Counted from the stretch's first letter, positions 9,227 to 16,501 are shown. The stretch is 62,184 nucleotides of DNA from an uncultured Lachnospiraceae bacterium (GCA_944384155.1 CALWSG010000026.1:1-62184); one strand, 5' to 3'. Numbers and translations: made by a program. The notes: generated from the letters alone by a model not told the origin.

Positions 9227-9292
9227 TGATTTTAAATTTATTGTATTATAAAATAAATGAGAGAATTGGAAGGAAATTTTGTTTGATTTTGA

Positions 9293-9321
9293 TTGACAAG
9301 AAGTAACTCTTATGATATACT
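9293..9321 (+). promoter_or_regulatory. strong promoter of tRNA-Trp
   Basis: Consensus TTGACA (9293-9298) and TATACT (9316-9321) are separated by 17 bases and end 30 bases before the mature tRNA. This is close to the ideal vegetative promoter, as expected for a stable RNA gene. Confidence 0.85.
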
Positions 9322-9350
9322 ACTCTAGTCCGTTATGAGGACTGACATAT

Positions 9351-9421
9351 AGGGGTGTAGTTCATCGGTAGAATAAGAGTCTCCAAAACTCCAGAGGAGG
9401 GTTCGATTCCTTCCACCCCTG
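9351..9421 (+). tRNA. trnW: tRNA-Trp (anticodon CCA)
   Basis: A 71-base sequence folds into a full cloverleaf. The acceptor stem AGGGGTG/CACCCCT has seven pairs. The D arm is GTTC/GAAT. The anticodon loop CTCCAAA gives CCA. The T arm GAGGG/CCTTC carries loop TTCGATT. One A-C mismatch closes the top of the anticodon stem. The discriminator is G and the 3' CCA end is not encoded. It is the presumable ligand of the UGG-specific T-box leader 45 kb downstream. Confidence 0.95.
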
Positions 9422-9432
9422 TTATTAACAAA

Positions 9433-9454
9433 AAGCCCTGAATTTTCAGGGCTT
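9433..9454 (+). terminator. hairpin behind tRNA-Trp
   Basis: Perfect ten-base arms AAGCCCTGAA and TTCAGGGCTT with a two-base gap lie 12 bases after the tRNA. There is only TTAGT rather than a T-run behind the stem, so termination may be weak and the downstream small gene could be read from the tRNA promoter. Confidence 0.55.
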
Positions 9455-9465
9455 AGTATGGTGCG

Positions 9466-9493
9466 GTAAAATGTTTTGAGTAAAATGTTTTGA
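9466..9493. repeat. 14-bp tandem duplication
   Basis: GTAAAATGTTTTGA occurs twice head-to-tail without mismatch, just ahead of the AAAAGGAGGG ribosome site of the 77-aa gene. It probably reflects replication slippage. Confidence 0.8.
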
Positions 9494-9515
9494 GTTTTGT
9501 AAAAGGAGGGCAATA

Positions 9516-9749
9516 ATGAGAGAGATGGAATTTAAAATGGAAAGAGAAAATCTTGTGGAAATAGGTCAGGAGGTGGAAATCACTGAGGGCAAGCTTCCAA
9601 GCAGCTATTATTATACAATAGAGCCGGCAGTTGCAATGTCAGCAAATTATACGTTTAGGGAAAGGTTAAAATCAACAAAAGGCATTGTTAAAAATATTCA
9701 TGAGACTGAAAGAGGCTTTTTTGTAACAGTTGAATTTGATGAATATTAA
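9516..9749 (+). CDS. Small hypothetical protein
   Basis: A 77-residue, soluble, mixed-charge protein preceded by an excellent AAAAGGAGGG site and a consistent start at ATG 9516. It has a beta-rich C-terminal stretch ([20 protein letters not shown]) reminiscent of small SH3/KOW-like folds, but I do not recognise a family. It stands alone between tRNA-Trp and a terminator. The strong ribosome site and a dedicated terminator behind it support it as a real gene. Confidence 0.6.
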   Translation: MREMEFKMERENLVEIGQEVEITEGKLPSSYYYTIEPAVAMSANYTFRERLKSTKGIVKNIHETERGFFVTVEFDEY

Positions 9750-9750
9750 A

Positions 9751-9770
9751 AACAATCATAAACAATCATA
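9751..9770. repeat. 10-bp perfect tandem repeat
   Basis: AACAATCATA occurs twice in direct succession immediately after the stop codon of the 77-aa gene. Confidence 0.8.
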
Positions 9771-9779
9771 AAAATTAGG

Positions 9780-9817
9780 AAAAAAGGAGAGCAAATAAAC
9801 AACGCTTCTCCTTTTTT
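9780..9817 (+). terminator. intrinsic terminator
   Basis: AAGGAGAGC pairs with GCTTCTCCTT (one bulged A) around a loop of about 13 bases, followed by a run of T residues to 9817. It separates the 77-aa gene from the fru regulatory region. Confidence 0.75.
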
Positions 9818-9853
9818 TGTGCATTATATACAAAAATATAGAAGAATATTTGT

Positions 9854-9894
9854 GAATGAAAATGATTGACTATGACTGAAAGTGAGTGTATATT
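9854..9894 (+). promoter_or_regulatory. fru operon promoter with repeated putative operator
   Basis: TTGACT (9866-9871) and TATATT (9889-9894) are 17 bases apart. Two similar 12-mers, GAATGAAAATGA (9854-9865) and GACTGAAAGTGA (9874-9885), match at 10 of 12 positions, start exactly 20 bases apart and bracket the -35 box. Direct repeats two helical turns apart are typical of DeoR-family regulators, so this is the likely binding site of the downstream fru regulator. Confidence 0.65.
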
Positions 9895-9968
9895 ATAGAT
9901 ACAAGATGAGTGATTAAACAGATTACAAACTCGTTATGCATAAAAAATATGTGCGGAATGGAGGATAG

Positions 9969-10002
9969 TGTGAAAAATAAGCTCGAAAGCTTATTTTTCA
10001 CA
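9969..10002. repeat. 15-bp perfect hairpin in the fru leader
   Basis: TGTGAAAAATAAGCT and AGCTTATTTTTCACA form a perfect stem with loop CGAA. A second small palindrome (AAGCCAT at 10002-10008, ATGGCTT at 10016-10022) follows directly. The stem lies within a possible 15-codon reading frame (GTG at 9970 to TAG at 10014) that has its own GGAATGGAGG site. No T-run follows, so it is not a simple terminator. It may be an mRNA stability or translation element, or part of the adjoining palindromic repeat. Confidence 0.7.
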
Positions 10003-10023
10003 AGCCATACATAGCATGGCTTT

Positions 10024-10110
10024 GGCTATTTGTGTCGGAGCGTCACAAATAAGCCCTGATGGCAGACGCAAATTGAAGATTTGCGTTGCCCCGTCGCATA
10101 AAACGCTCCG
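10024..10110. repeat. Palindromic intergenic element, copy A (upstream of the fru regulator)
   Basis: The full-length copy has outer arms CGGAGCGT (10036-10043) and ACGCTCCG (10103-10110). A first stem pairs GGCTATTTGTG with CACAAATAAGCC around the left arm. An inner hairpin (10061-10090) pairs GGCAGACGCAAAT with ATTTGCGTTGCC around TGAAG. The right end runs straight into GGAATGGAGG, the ribosome site of the fru regulator. Related copies lie before ptsH (13760-13808) and trpE (55215-55305). Confidence 0.85.
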
Positions 10111-10125
10111 GAATGGAGGATTAGT

Positions 10126-10869
10126 ATGCTTCAGGAGGAAAGGTTTATAGAGATAGTTAAGCTGGTGGAAAACAGAAAAAGCGTGACGGTTCAGGAATTA
10201 ATGGAAATATTTAACGCTTCAGAATCCACCATAAGAAGGGATTTAAATGCACTTCATCAAATGGGAAAGCTTATTAAGGTACATGGCGGAGCGGTGGCAG
10301 ACAGCGGATATTTGTCATTAGATATGGATGTGGCAGAAAAGAGTAATATAAATAAAGAGGAGAAAATTGCAATAGCAAAATATTCAGCGTCCCTTATAAA
10401 AAACGAAGATTTTGTTTTTATGGATGCAGGAACTACAACAGAGTTTATGATTGATTTTATAACTGCAAAGCAGGCTGTTTTTGTTACAAATGCAATAAGT
10501 CATGGAAGAAAACTTGCAAGAAACGGTTTTACCGTCTTTGTTACGGGAGGTGAGTTAAAAGGTATAACAGAAGCAGTTGTTGGAGAAGATACTGTAAGGA
10601 CACTTAAGCGTTATAATTTTACAAAAGGCTTTTTTGGAACTAACGGAATACACCTTGAAAGAGGATATACAACACCTGATATAAGAGAAGCACTTGTAAA
10701 AAGTCAGGCAATGAAAAGATGCAGGGAGTGTTACGTGCTGGCAGATGAATCAAAGTTTAATCAAGTTTCTCCCGTTACATTTGGAGGATTCGAAGATGCC
10801 ATTATTATAACCCGCAACTTAAAAAATAATGAATACAAAAAATATAAAAATGTAAAGGAGGTTAATTAA
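10126..10869 (+). CDS. fruR: DeoR-family transcriptional regulator of the fructose operon
   Basis: A 247-residue regulator with an N-terminal DeoR winged helix-turn-helix (residues 1-57, with SVTVQELMEIFNASESTIRR) and a C-terminal sugar-phosphate-sensing domain (MDAGTTTEFMIDFI, then TGGELKGITEAVVGE). In the family the effector is usually a phosphorylated sugar, here presumably fructose 1-phosphate from the adjacent kinase pathway. It ends one base before fruK and is the first gene of the fruR-fruK-fruA unit. Autoregulation is likely, because a 20-base-spaced direct repeat overlaps its promoter. The ATG follows GGAATGGAGG, which is joined to a palindromic repeat element. Confidence 0.92.
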   Translation: MLQEERFIEIVKLVENRKSVTVQELMEIFNASESTIRRDLNALHQMGKLIKVHGGAVADSGYLSLDMDVAEKSNINKEEKIAIAKYSASLIKNEDFVFMDAGTTTEFMIDFITAKQAVFVTNAISHGRKLARNGFTVFVTGGELKGITEAVVGEDTVRTLKRYNFTKGFFGTNGIHLERGYTTPDIREALVKSQAMKRCRECYVLADESKFNQVSPVTFGGFEDAIIITRNLKNNEYKKYKNVKEVN

Positions 10870-10870
10870 G

Positions 10871-11773
10871 TTGATTTACACTGTAACATTTAATCCTGCC
10901 ATTGATTATATTGTGTCAATGGAGGAGCTTAAGCAGGGAACCGTAAACAGAACTGACAGTGAACAGGTGCTTCCGGGAGGAAAGGGAATAAACGTATCTA
11001 TCGTTCTAAAAAATCTGGGACATGATAATACGGCACTTGGCTTTTTGGCAGGCTTTACGGGAGAAACAATAGACACAATGCTTAGAAGCCACGGATGTAC
11101 CACAGACTTTATAAAGGTTAATAATGGAATGTCACGAATAAATGTTAAGATAAAATCAAATCTTGAAACAGAGATAAACGGAACAGGACCTGATATAGGT
11201 GATGACCATATAAAGCAGCTTTACAGAAGGCTTGATAATTTAAAAGCAGGTGATATTCTTGTCCTGGCAGGAAGCATACCAAAAACCATAAATAACAGTA
11301 TATATATGGACATTATGGAGTATCTTATGGAAAAGGATATAAAGATAGTTGTGGATGCAACAAGGGAGCTTCTTGTGAATGTACTTAAGTATAAACCGTT
11401 TATGGTAAAACCGAATAATCATGAATTGGGGGAAATATTTGGTGTAAAGCTTAAAGATAAGGAAGAGGTAAAAAAATACGGACTAAGACTTAAGGAAATG
11501 GGAGCTGTCAATGTTCTTGTATCAATGGCGGGAGAAGGGGCAGTTCTTATAGACGAGGAAGGAAATGTACATGAAAGCCATGCTCCAAAGGGAAAGCTTG
11601 TAAATTCCGTGGGGGCAGGAGATTCAATGGTGGCTGGATTTATAGCAGGATATTTAGAAAGCGGGTCATATGATAAGGCCTTTAAAATGGGGGTTGCTAC
11701 AGGAAGTGCAAGTGCATTTTCAAAATATCTTGCAACAAGAGCAGAGGTTGAGGAGCTTCTAAAGAGTATGTGA
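10871..11773 (+). CDS. fruK: 1-phosphofructokinase
   Basis: A 300-residue PfkB-family sugar kinase that converts fructose 1-phosphate to fructose 1,6-bisphosphate in the cytosol. The N-terminal substrate motif MIYTVTFNPAIDY and the LPGGKGINVS signature are intact. The C-terminal catalytic motif VNSVGAGDSMVAGFIAGYL supplies the catalytic Asp and the anion hole. The start is TTG 10871, eight bases after AAGGAGG. Placement between the regulator and the fructose PTS transporter favours fruK over tagatose-6-phosphate kinase, which has a similar sequence. Confidence 0.94.
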   Translation: MIYTVTFNPAIDYIVSMEELKQGTVNRTDSEQVLPGGKGINVSIVLKNLGHDNTALGFLAGFTGETIDTMLRSHGCTTDFIKVNNGMSRINVKIKSNLETEINGTGPDIGDDHIKQLYRRLDNLKAGDILVLAGSIPKTINNSIYMDIMEYLMEKDIKIVVDATRELLVNVLKYKPFMVKPNNHELGEIFGVKLKDKEEVKKYGLRLKEMGAVNVLVSMAGEGAVLIDEEGNVHESHAPKGKLVNSVGAGDSMVAGFIAGYLESGSYDKAFKMGVATGSASAFSKYLATRAEVEELLKSM

Positions 11774-11818
11774 GGATAAGATGGTGGGTAAAAGCGTTTG
11801 CAGGAATGGAGGATTAGT

Positions 11819-13747
11819 ATGAGAATCACGGATTTACTTAAAATTGAGAGTGTAGCATTGGGGTGTAAGGTAAATAATAAGAAGGAAGCATTGGATACGG
11901 CTGTAGACCTTATGGCAAAGTCAGGAAACATAAGGGATAAGGAGGAATACAGAAAAGTTGTATATGCCAGGGAGGAGGAAGGCACAACCGGTATAGGAGA
12001 AGGCATAGCCATACCTCATGGAAAATGCAGTGCAGTAAATTCTCCGGGGCTGGCTGCTATGGTTATACCGGAGGGTGTGGATTTTGAATCTCTTGACGGA
12101 CAGCCGGCAACACTTTTGTTTCTTATAGCAGCACCTAACACAGAGGATAATGTACATCTTGATGTGTTAAGCAGGCTGTCGGTTATGCTTATGGATGAAG
12201 ATTTTACGGCAAATTTAAGAAAGGCGGAAACACCTGAGGAGTTTCTTAGCATTATAGATGAGGCTGAGAGGGCAAAGGATAAAGAAGGCGAAAGGAGCGA
12301 GGATAAAGAAACAGCAGGGCATGATATGGGTAATAAAAAATCCGTAAAAATACTTGCGGTTACAGGCTGTCCTACGGGAATAGCACATACCTATATGGCG
12401 GCAGAAAGCATAGAAAAGGCAGCAGCGGCTGTGGGATGCAGTGTAAAGGTGGAAACAAGAGGCTCAGGAGGGGCAAAAAATGTATTAACTGCTGAGGAAA
12501 TAGAAGAGGCAGACGGTATTATAGTAGCGGCTGACACAAAGGTTCCAATAGAACGGTTTAACGGAAAAAAGGTTATTTTCTGCAAGGTAGCAGACGGCAT
12601 AAGTAAGTCAGAGGAGCTTGTAAGAAAAATAGCTGAGGGAAATGTGGCTGTATATAAAGCAGACATCAGCAGTTCAGATGATGACAGTGTGTCAGTAGAA
12701 GGAGAAAAGTTTGGCTGGCATACAATATATAAGCATCTTATGAACGGCGTTTCCCATATGCTTCCGTTTGTGGTAGGAGGAGGTATTCTCATAGCCATAG
12801 CATTTCTTATAGACGGACTTTCAGTTGATATAGCAACCCTTGAAGACAAATCACAATTTGGAACCATAACAGAGACGGCAGCATTTTTTAAAACTATAGG
12901 AGGTTATGCATTTAACTTTATGCTTCCTATACTTGCGGGATATATTGCAATGAGTATAGGAGACAGACCTGCTCTTGCACTTGGATTCGTAGGAGGATAT
13001 ATGGCATCTGCGGGAAAGAGCGGATTTCTCGGTGCCCTTGTTATAGGCTTTGTTGCAGGCTATATAATTGTAGGATTAAAGAAGATTTGCAGCTATCTGC
13101 CTGAAAAGCTTGAAGGTATTAAGCCTGTACTTATATATCCTTTGTTTGGAATACTGATTATAGGTGTGTTGATGACATATATAGTAGAGCCGCCTGTGGG
13201 AGCATTAAATGAAGCCTTAAATAACGGACTTAACTCCATGGGAGGAACCAGTAAAATAGTCTTGGGAATGATACTGGGAGGAATGATGTCTGTTGATTTG
13301 GGAGGTCCGGTAAACAAAGCAGCGTATGTATTTGGAACGGCTTCAATAGTGTCAGGCAATTACGATATTATGGCGGCTGTTATGGTAGGAGGAATGGTTC
13401 CGCCTTGTGCCATTGCACTGGCAACATTATTGTTTAAAAATAAATTTACCGGGGAAGAAAGAAAATCAGGACCTGTAAACTTTATTATGGGATTATCATT
13501 TATATCTGAAGGTGCTATACCATATGCGGCATCAGATCCAATAAGAGTGCTTCCGTCATGTATAATAGGTTCGGCTGTGGCAGGAGCTTTATCAATGGCA
13601 TTTGGCTGTGAGCTTATGGCACCTCACGGAGGAATATTTGTATTCCCTGTTGTGGAAAATCCGTTTATGTATCTTATATCACTTATAATCGGAACAATAG
13701 TTGGAACAATATTATTAGGAATATTAAAGAAAAAGAAAACCGCATAG
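11819..13747 (+). CDS. fruA: Fructose-specific PTS enzyme IIABC
   Basis: A 642-residue transporter that imports fructose as fructose 1-phosphate. An N-terminal EIIA domain (1-150) carries the phosphorylated His in AIPHGK at residue 67. A linker with an acidic repeat leads to EIIB, with the active Cys in VTGCPTGIAHTYMAAESIEK at residue 184. The C-terminal EIIC is membrane embedded with about eight to ten helices (from HMLPFVVGGGILIAIAFLID onwards). The EIIC motif SEGAIPYAASDP is present. The start is ATG 11819, following GGAATGGAGG; an in-frame ATG at 11798 precedes that site. It is followed by ptsH and ptsI, so the whole phosphorelay is encoded together. Confidence 0.96.
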   Translation: MRITDLLKIESVALGCKVNNKKEALDTAVDLMAKSGNIRDKEEYRKVVYAREEEGTTGIGEGIAIPHGKCSAVNSPGLAAMVIPEGVDFESLDGQPATLLFLIAAPNTEDNVHLDVLSRLSVMLMDEDFTANLRKAETPEEFLSIIDEAERAKDKEGERSEDKETAGHDMGNKKSVKILAVTGCPTGIAHTYMAAESIEKAAAAVGCSVKVETRGSGGAKNVLTAEEIEEADGIIVAADTKVPIERFNGKKVIFCKVADGISKSEELVRKIAEGNVAVYKADISSSDDDSVSVEGEKFGWHTIYKHLMNGVSHMLPFVVGGGILIAIAFLIDGLSVDIATLEDKSQFGTITETAAFFKTIGGYAFNFMLPILAGYIAMSIGDRPALALGFVGGYMASAGKSGFLGALVIGFVAGYIIVGLKKICSYLPEKLEGIKPVLIYPLFGILIIGVLMTYIVEPPVGALNEALNNGLNSMGGTSKIVLGMILGGMMSVDLGGPVNKAAYVFGTASIVSGNYDIMAAVMVGGMVPPCAIALATLLFKNKFTGEERKSGPVNFIMGLSFISEGAIPYAASDPIRVLPSCIIGSAVAGALSMAFGCELMAPHGGIFVFPVVENPFMYLISLIIGTIVGTILLGILKKKKTA

Positions 13748-13759
13748 GGCAGAAATTCT

Positions 13760-13808
13760 GGCTATTTGTGTGGAGCGTCACAAATAAGCCGTCGCATAAA
13801 ACGCTCCA
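13760..13808. repeat. Palindromic intergenic element, copy B (upstream of ptsH)
   Basis: A short copy of the element: GGCTATTTGTG, GGAGCGT (13772-13778), CACAAATAAGCC, GTCGCATAAA and ACGCTCC (13801-13807). Compared with copy A it lacks exactly the inner hairpin between AAGCC and GTCGCATAA. ATTCTGG before it and CCAGAAT behind it extend the inverted repeat. The right end again adjoins the ribosome site. Confidence 0.85.
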
Positions 13809-13822
13809 GAATGGAGATTATT

Positions 13823-14080
13823 ATGAAGGAATTTAAGTATATTATTAGAGATCCGGAAGGAATACACGCAAGACCTGCTGGTCTTTTGGTAAAAAAAGCA
13901 AATGAGTATACAAGCACAGTGACATTATCCGTAAACGGAAAGGAAGCAGACGCAAAAAGAATATTTGCAGTGATGGGGCTTGGAGCAAAGAAGGATATGG
14001 AACTTTCCGTAAAGATTGAAGGAGAAGATGAAGAGGTGGCAGCACAGTCAATTAAAAGCTTTTTAGAGGAAAATCTGTAG
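13823..14080 (+). CDS. ptsH: HPr-family phosphocarrier protein with Arg46
   Basis: An 85-residue phosphocarrier that passes phosphate from Enzyme I to EIIA domains. His15 sits in the intact GIHARPA motif. At the position of the regulatory Ser46 (Bacillus LKSIMGVMSLG) this protein reads AKRIFAVMGLG, so residue 46 is Arg. It cannot be phosphorylated there by HPr kinase and so should not act as a CcpA co-repressor through that site. Start: ATG 13823, after GAATGGAG; upstream in-frame codons lie in a repeat element. It sits between fruA and ptsI and may be a fructose-dedicated HPr, with a Ser46 paralogue elsewhere. Confidence 0.93.
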   Translation: MKEFKYIIRDPEGIHARPAGLLVKKANEYTSTVTLSVNGKEADAKRIFAVMGLGAKKDMELSVKIEGEDEEVAAQSIKSFLEENL

Positions 14081-14123
14081 AAACCTTTTCTGTCAGCAGG
14101 TCAAAGGAAGAGAGGTGTGGCGA

Positions 14124-15746
14124 ATGGAAACAGAAGTAAAAAAATACGTGGGCAAAAGTGTATATAAGGGAATAGCCATAGGAAGAATACGAATATATGA
14201 AAAAGGTGACAGCAGAGTAAAAAGGGAGCATATATCTGATGCCTTAAAGGAAACAGACAGGTTTAACAGTGCAAGGGAAACAGCAAAGGAGCAGCTTAAA
14301 GAGTTGTATGAAAAGGCTTTAAAAGAAGTAGGGCAGGCAAGTGCCATGATATTTGATGTACATCAGATGATGCTTGACGACCTTGATTATATTGAATCTG
14401 TTACTCATATTATAGAATCTCAAAAGGTAAATGCAGAGTATGCCGTGGCCTGTACCGCAGACAATTTCGCTGATATGTTTGGTGCTATGGAAGATGATTA
14501 TATGAAAGAGAGAGCTGCTGATGTAAAGGATGTATCAAACAGAGTTATAGGAATATTGCAGGGAAGGTCAGAGGGAAGTGTATCAGGTGATGAGCCTTCA
14601 ATTATTTTGGCAGATGATTTGGCACCAAGTGAGACGGTGCAGATGGATAAATCAAAGGTATTATCCTTTGTCACAAGATATGGCTCAACTAACTCACATA
14701 CTGCAATACTTGCAAGAACCATGAATATACCGGCACTTATAAATGTAGATTTTGATGATGGACTGGACGGAAAACAGGCTATCGTTGACGGATACAATGG
14801 AATACTTTATGTAAATCCGGATAAGGAGCTTTTGGAAGCTATGAAAAAGAAGCAGGAACAGGACGAGAAAAACAAAAAGCTTCTCCATGAGCTTAAGGGA
14901 AAGGAAAATATTACAACAGACGGAAGAAAAATAAATATATATGCCAATATAGGAGGCGTGTCAGATGTGGCAGCAGCCTTAAAAAATGATGCAGGAGGCA
15001 TAGGGCTTTTCAGAAGTGAATTTTTATATCTTGGCAGAGATGATTTTCCAAGTGAGGAGGAGCAGTTTAATGCATACCGCACTGTAGTGGAAAATATGGC
15101 AGGGAAGAAGGTTATTATAAGAACACTTGATATAGGTGCAGATAAGCAGGCAGATTACTTTAATCTTGGAAATGAGGAAAACCCTGCCCTTGGATACAGA
15201 GCCATAAGAATATGCTTAAGCCAGCCTGAAATTTTTAAAGTTCAGCTTCGTGCAATATACAGGGCAAGTGCTTACGGTACAGTGTCAATTATGTATCCTA
15301 TGATTATTTCTGTTGATGAGGTTAAGAGGATAAAGAAAATAGCAGAGGAGGTAAAAACCGAGCTTTCTAACCTTGGAATACCATATGGGGAAGTGGAGCA
15401 GGGCATTATGATAGAAACTCCGGCAGCAGTTATGATAAGTGATGAGCTGGCAAAGGAAGTTGATTTTTTCAGCATAGGAACAAATGATTTAACCCAATAT
15501 ACACTGGCAATAGACCGTCAGAATCAAAGACTTGATGAATTTTATGATTCTCACCATCCGGCTGTGCTGAAAATGATACAGATGACAGTGGAAAACGGAC
15601 ATAAGGGCGGCTGTTGGGTAGGTATATGCGGTGAGCTTGGAGCGGATACAACTCTTACAAAAACATTTATTGATATGGGCGTTGATGAGCTTTCTGTTTC
15701 TCCGTCATTTGTACTTAGTGTGAGAAAGGCAGTAAGGGAAATATAA
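14124..15746 (+). CDS. ptsI: Phosphoenolpyruvate-protein phosphotransferase (PTS Enzyme I)
   Basis: A 540-residue cytosolic enzyme that transfers phosphate from PEP to HPr. The N-terminal HPr-binding helical region is followed by the phospho-His swivel domain, with the active His at about residue 192 in GSTNSHTAILART. The C-terminal PEP-binding TIM barrel includes GIGLFRSEFLY, IRTLDIGADK, FFSIGTNDLTQY and the GICGELG loop with its catalytic Cys. Length is slightly under the usual 570. I place the start at ATG 14124, eight bases after AAGAGAGG; a GTG nine bases upstream overlaps that site. It ends the fru-pts unit. Confidence 0.96.
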   Translation: METEVKKYVGKSVYKGIAIGRIRIYEKGDSRVKREHISDALKETDRFNSARETAKEQLKELYEKALKEVGQASAMIFDVHQMMLDDLDYIESVTHIIESQKVNAEYAVACTADNFADMFGAMEDDYMKERAADVKDVSNRVIGILQGRSEGSVSGDEPSIILADDLAPSETVQMDKSKVLSFVTRYGSTNSHTAILARTMNIPALINVDFDDGLDGKQAIVDGYNGILYVNPDKELLEAMKKKQEQDEKNKKLLHELKGKENITTDGRKINIYANIGGVSDVAAALKNDAGGIGLFRSEFLYLGRDDFPSEEEQFNAYRTVVENMAGKKVIIRTLDIGADKQADYFNLGNEENPALGYRAIRICLSQPEIFKVQLRAIYRASAYGTVSIMYPMIISVDEVKRIKKIAEEVKTELSNLGIPYGEVEQGIMIETPAAVMISDELAKEVDFFSIGTNDLTQYTLAIDRQNQRLDEFYDSHHPAVLKMIQMTVENGHKGGCWVGICGELGADTTLTKTFIDMGVDELSVSPSFVLSVRKAVREI

Positions 15747-15763
15747 ATATTGTTTTTTAGTAA

Positions 15764-15790
15764 GGCGGCAGGAAGTTAAATTCTGCCGCC
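15764..15790. terminator. hairpin between convergent ptsI and sodC
   Basis: GGCGGCAG(G)AA pairs with TTCTGCCGCC in a GC-rich stem of about ten pairs between two converging genes. There is no good T-run on either side, so it may work as a roadblock or 3'-end stabiliser rather than a textbook terminator. Confidence 0.6.
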
Positions 15791-15813
15791 CTATTGTGTG
15801 TGAACCTATACAT

Positions 15814-16290
15814 TTAATATTTTTTAATAACTCCACACCCGATTTTATTCCCTGAGTCGCCGGAGGGCTGGCTTGTAAAGTCATCTCTCCGGCTGTGAAC
15901 GATTACTGAATGCCCTATAATCCGGCTGATTGTAAGGGAATCATCATAAAACATAGTGTAGGCATATCCATTGTTATTTAGTAAAGGGGGCAAATCACCT
16001 AAATGGTATGGATGGCTTGCTCCTGTGGGGTTAAAATGACTGCCGGTGTTATTGAAGTTATTTGAGCAGTCACCCTTTTCATGGATATGAAAGCCTAAAA
16101 AACTATGGTTATTTTCATTTGAATCAGGAAGTCCTGCAAATTCTGCCTCTATTATGATGCCGTCAAAGGGTGTATCGTAAAACTTTACCACACCGTTTAA
16201 TGATGGCTGCAGGCTGCCGCCGTGAACCCTTGCTATGGCATCCGGGAGACCGGTGCTGATAAGCTGAAGAAAGATGTTGTTATACTGCAT
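15814..16290 (-). CDS. sodC: Cu/Zn superoxide dismutase family protein, no signal peptide
   Basis: A 158-residue protein matching the copper-zinc superoxide dismutase fold. Metal-ligand motifs are visible: GFHIHEKGDC (two His plus the disulfide Cys), GSHFNPTGASHPYHLGDLP (bridging His, Zn His and the Asp) and VIVHSRRDD (fourth Cu His). The C-terminal GNKIGCGVI aligns with the usual GNAGxRxACGVI, so the active-site Arg (bovine Arg143) appears to be Lys. Bacterial SodC is normally exported; this one has no signal peptide and looks cytosolic. An AAGGAA ribosome site precedes the ATG. It is convergent with ptsI. Superoxide removal is the family role; catalytic competence is uncertain. Confidence 0.88.
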   Translation of the reverse strand: MQYNNIFLQLISTGLPDAIARVHGGSLQPSLNGVVKFYDTPFDGIIIEAEFAGLPDSNENNHSFLGFHIHEKGDCSNNFNNTGSHFNPTGASHPYHLGDLPPLLNNNGYAYTMFYDDSLTISRIIGHSVIVHSRRDDFTSQPSGDSGNKIGCGVIKKY

Positions 16291-16314
16291 GGAAAAATTC
16301 CTTATGTTTATGTC

Positions 16315-16343
16315 ATCATAATATTATATGTAAAATGCAGCAA
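16315..16343 (-). promoter_or_regulatory. promoter of sodC
   Basis: On the minus strand TTGCTG (16343-16338) and TATGAT (16320-16315) are 17 bases apart and end 25 bases before the sodC start. Confidence 0.55.
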
Positions 16344-16438
16344 ATGTTTATATAAGTATTATTTGCAAAGCAGACGGCACGGCAGAATATTTTATGATTA
16401 AAAGTAGCTAAATTACAAGGATTGTGGTTAAAAATCCC

Positions 16439-16501
16439 TTGAAGAATATGTGTCAAAATTATATACTTAAACTAACAGCTTTAGCACCTATAGCCTGTTA
16501 G
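16439..16501 (+). promoter_or_regulatory. promoter and putative operator of the GH42/GH30 pair
   Basis: TTGAAG (16439-16444) and TATACT (16462-16467) are spaced by 17 bases. An inverted repeat, CTAACAG (16472-16478) and CTGTTAG (16495-16501), covers the expected transcription start, where a repressor could bind. No dedicated regulator gene lies nearby, so the cognate protein is unknown. Confidence 0.6.

Noticed and set aside
9351..9421. tRNA-Trp as an integration site of a mobile element
   Set aside because: No integrase, no repeated tRNA end and no phage genes were found nearby; only the AT-rich neighbours hint at transfer.
10024..10110. Palindromic element as a CRISPR repeat or as a transposase-bearing insertion sequence
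   Set aside because: Copies are scattered, not regularly spaced, have no spacers and contain no coding sequence.
11419..12012. 197-codon minus-strand frame across fruK and fruA
   Set aside because: It crosses two well-supported genes on the other strand and translates to Ser/Pro/Leu-rich sequence without any motif.
12391..12867. 158-codon minus-strand frame inside fruA
   Set aside because: Antisense to conserved EIIB/EIIC sequence, with no start signals.
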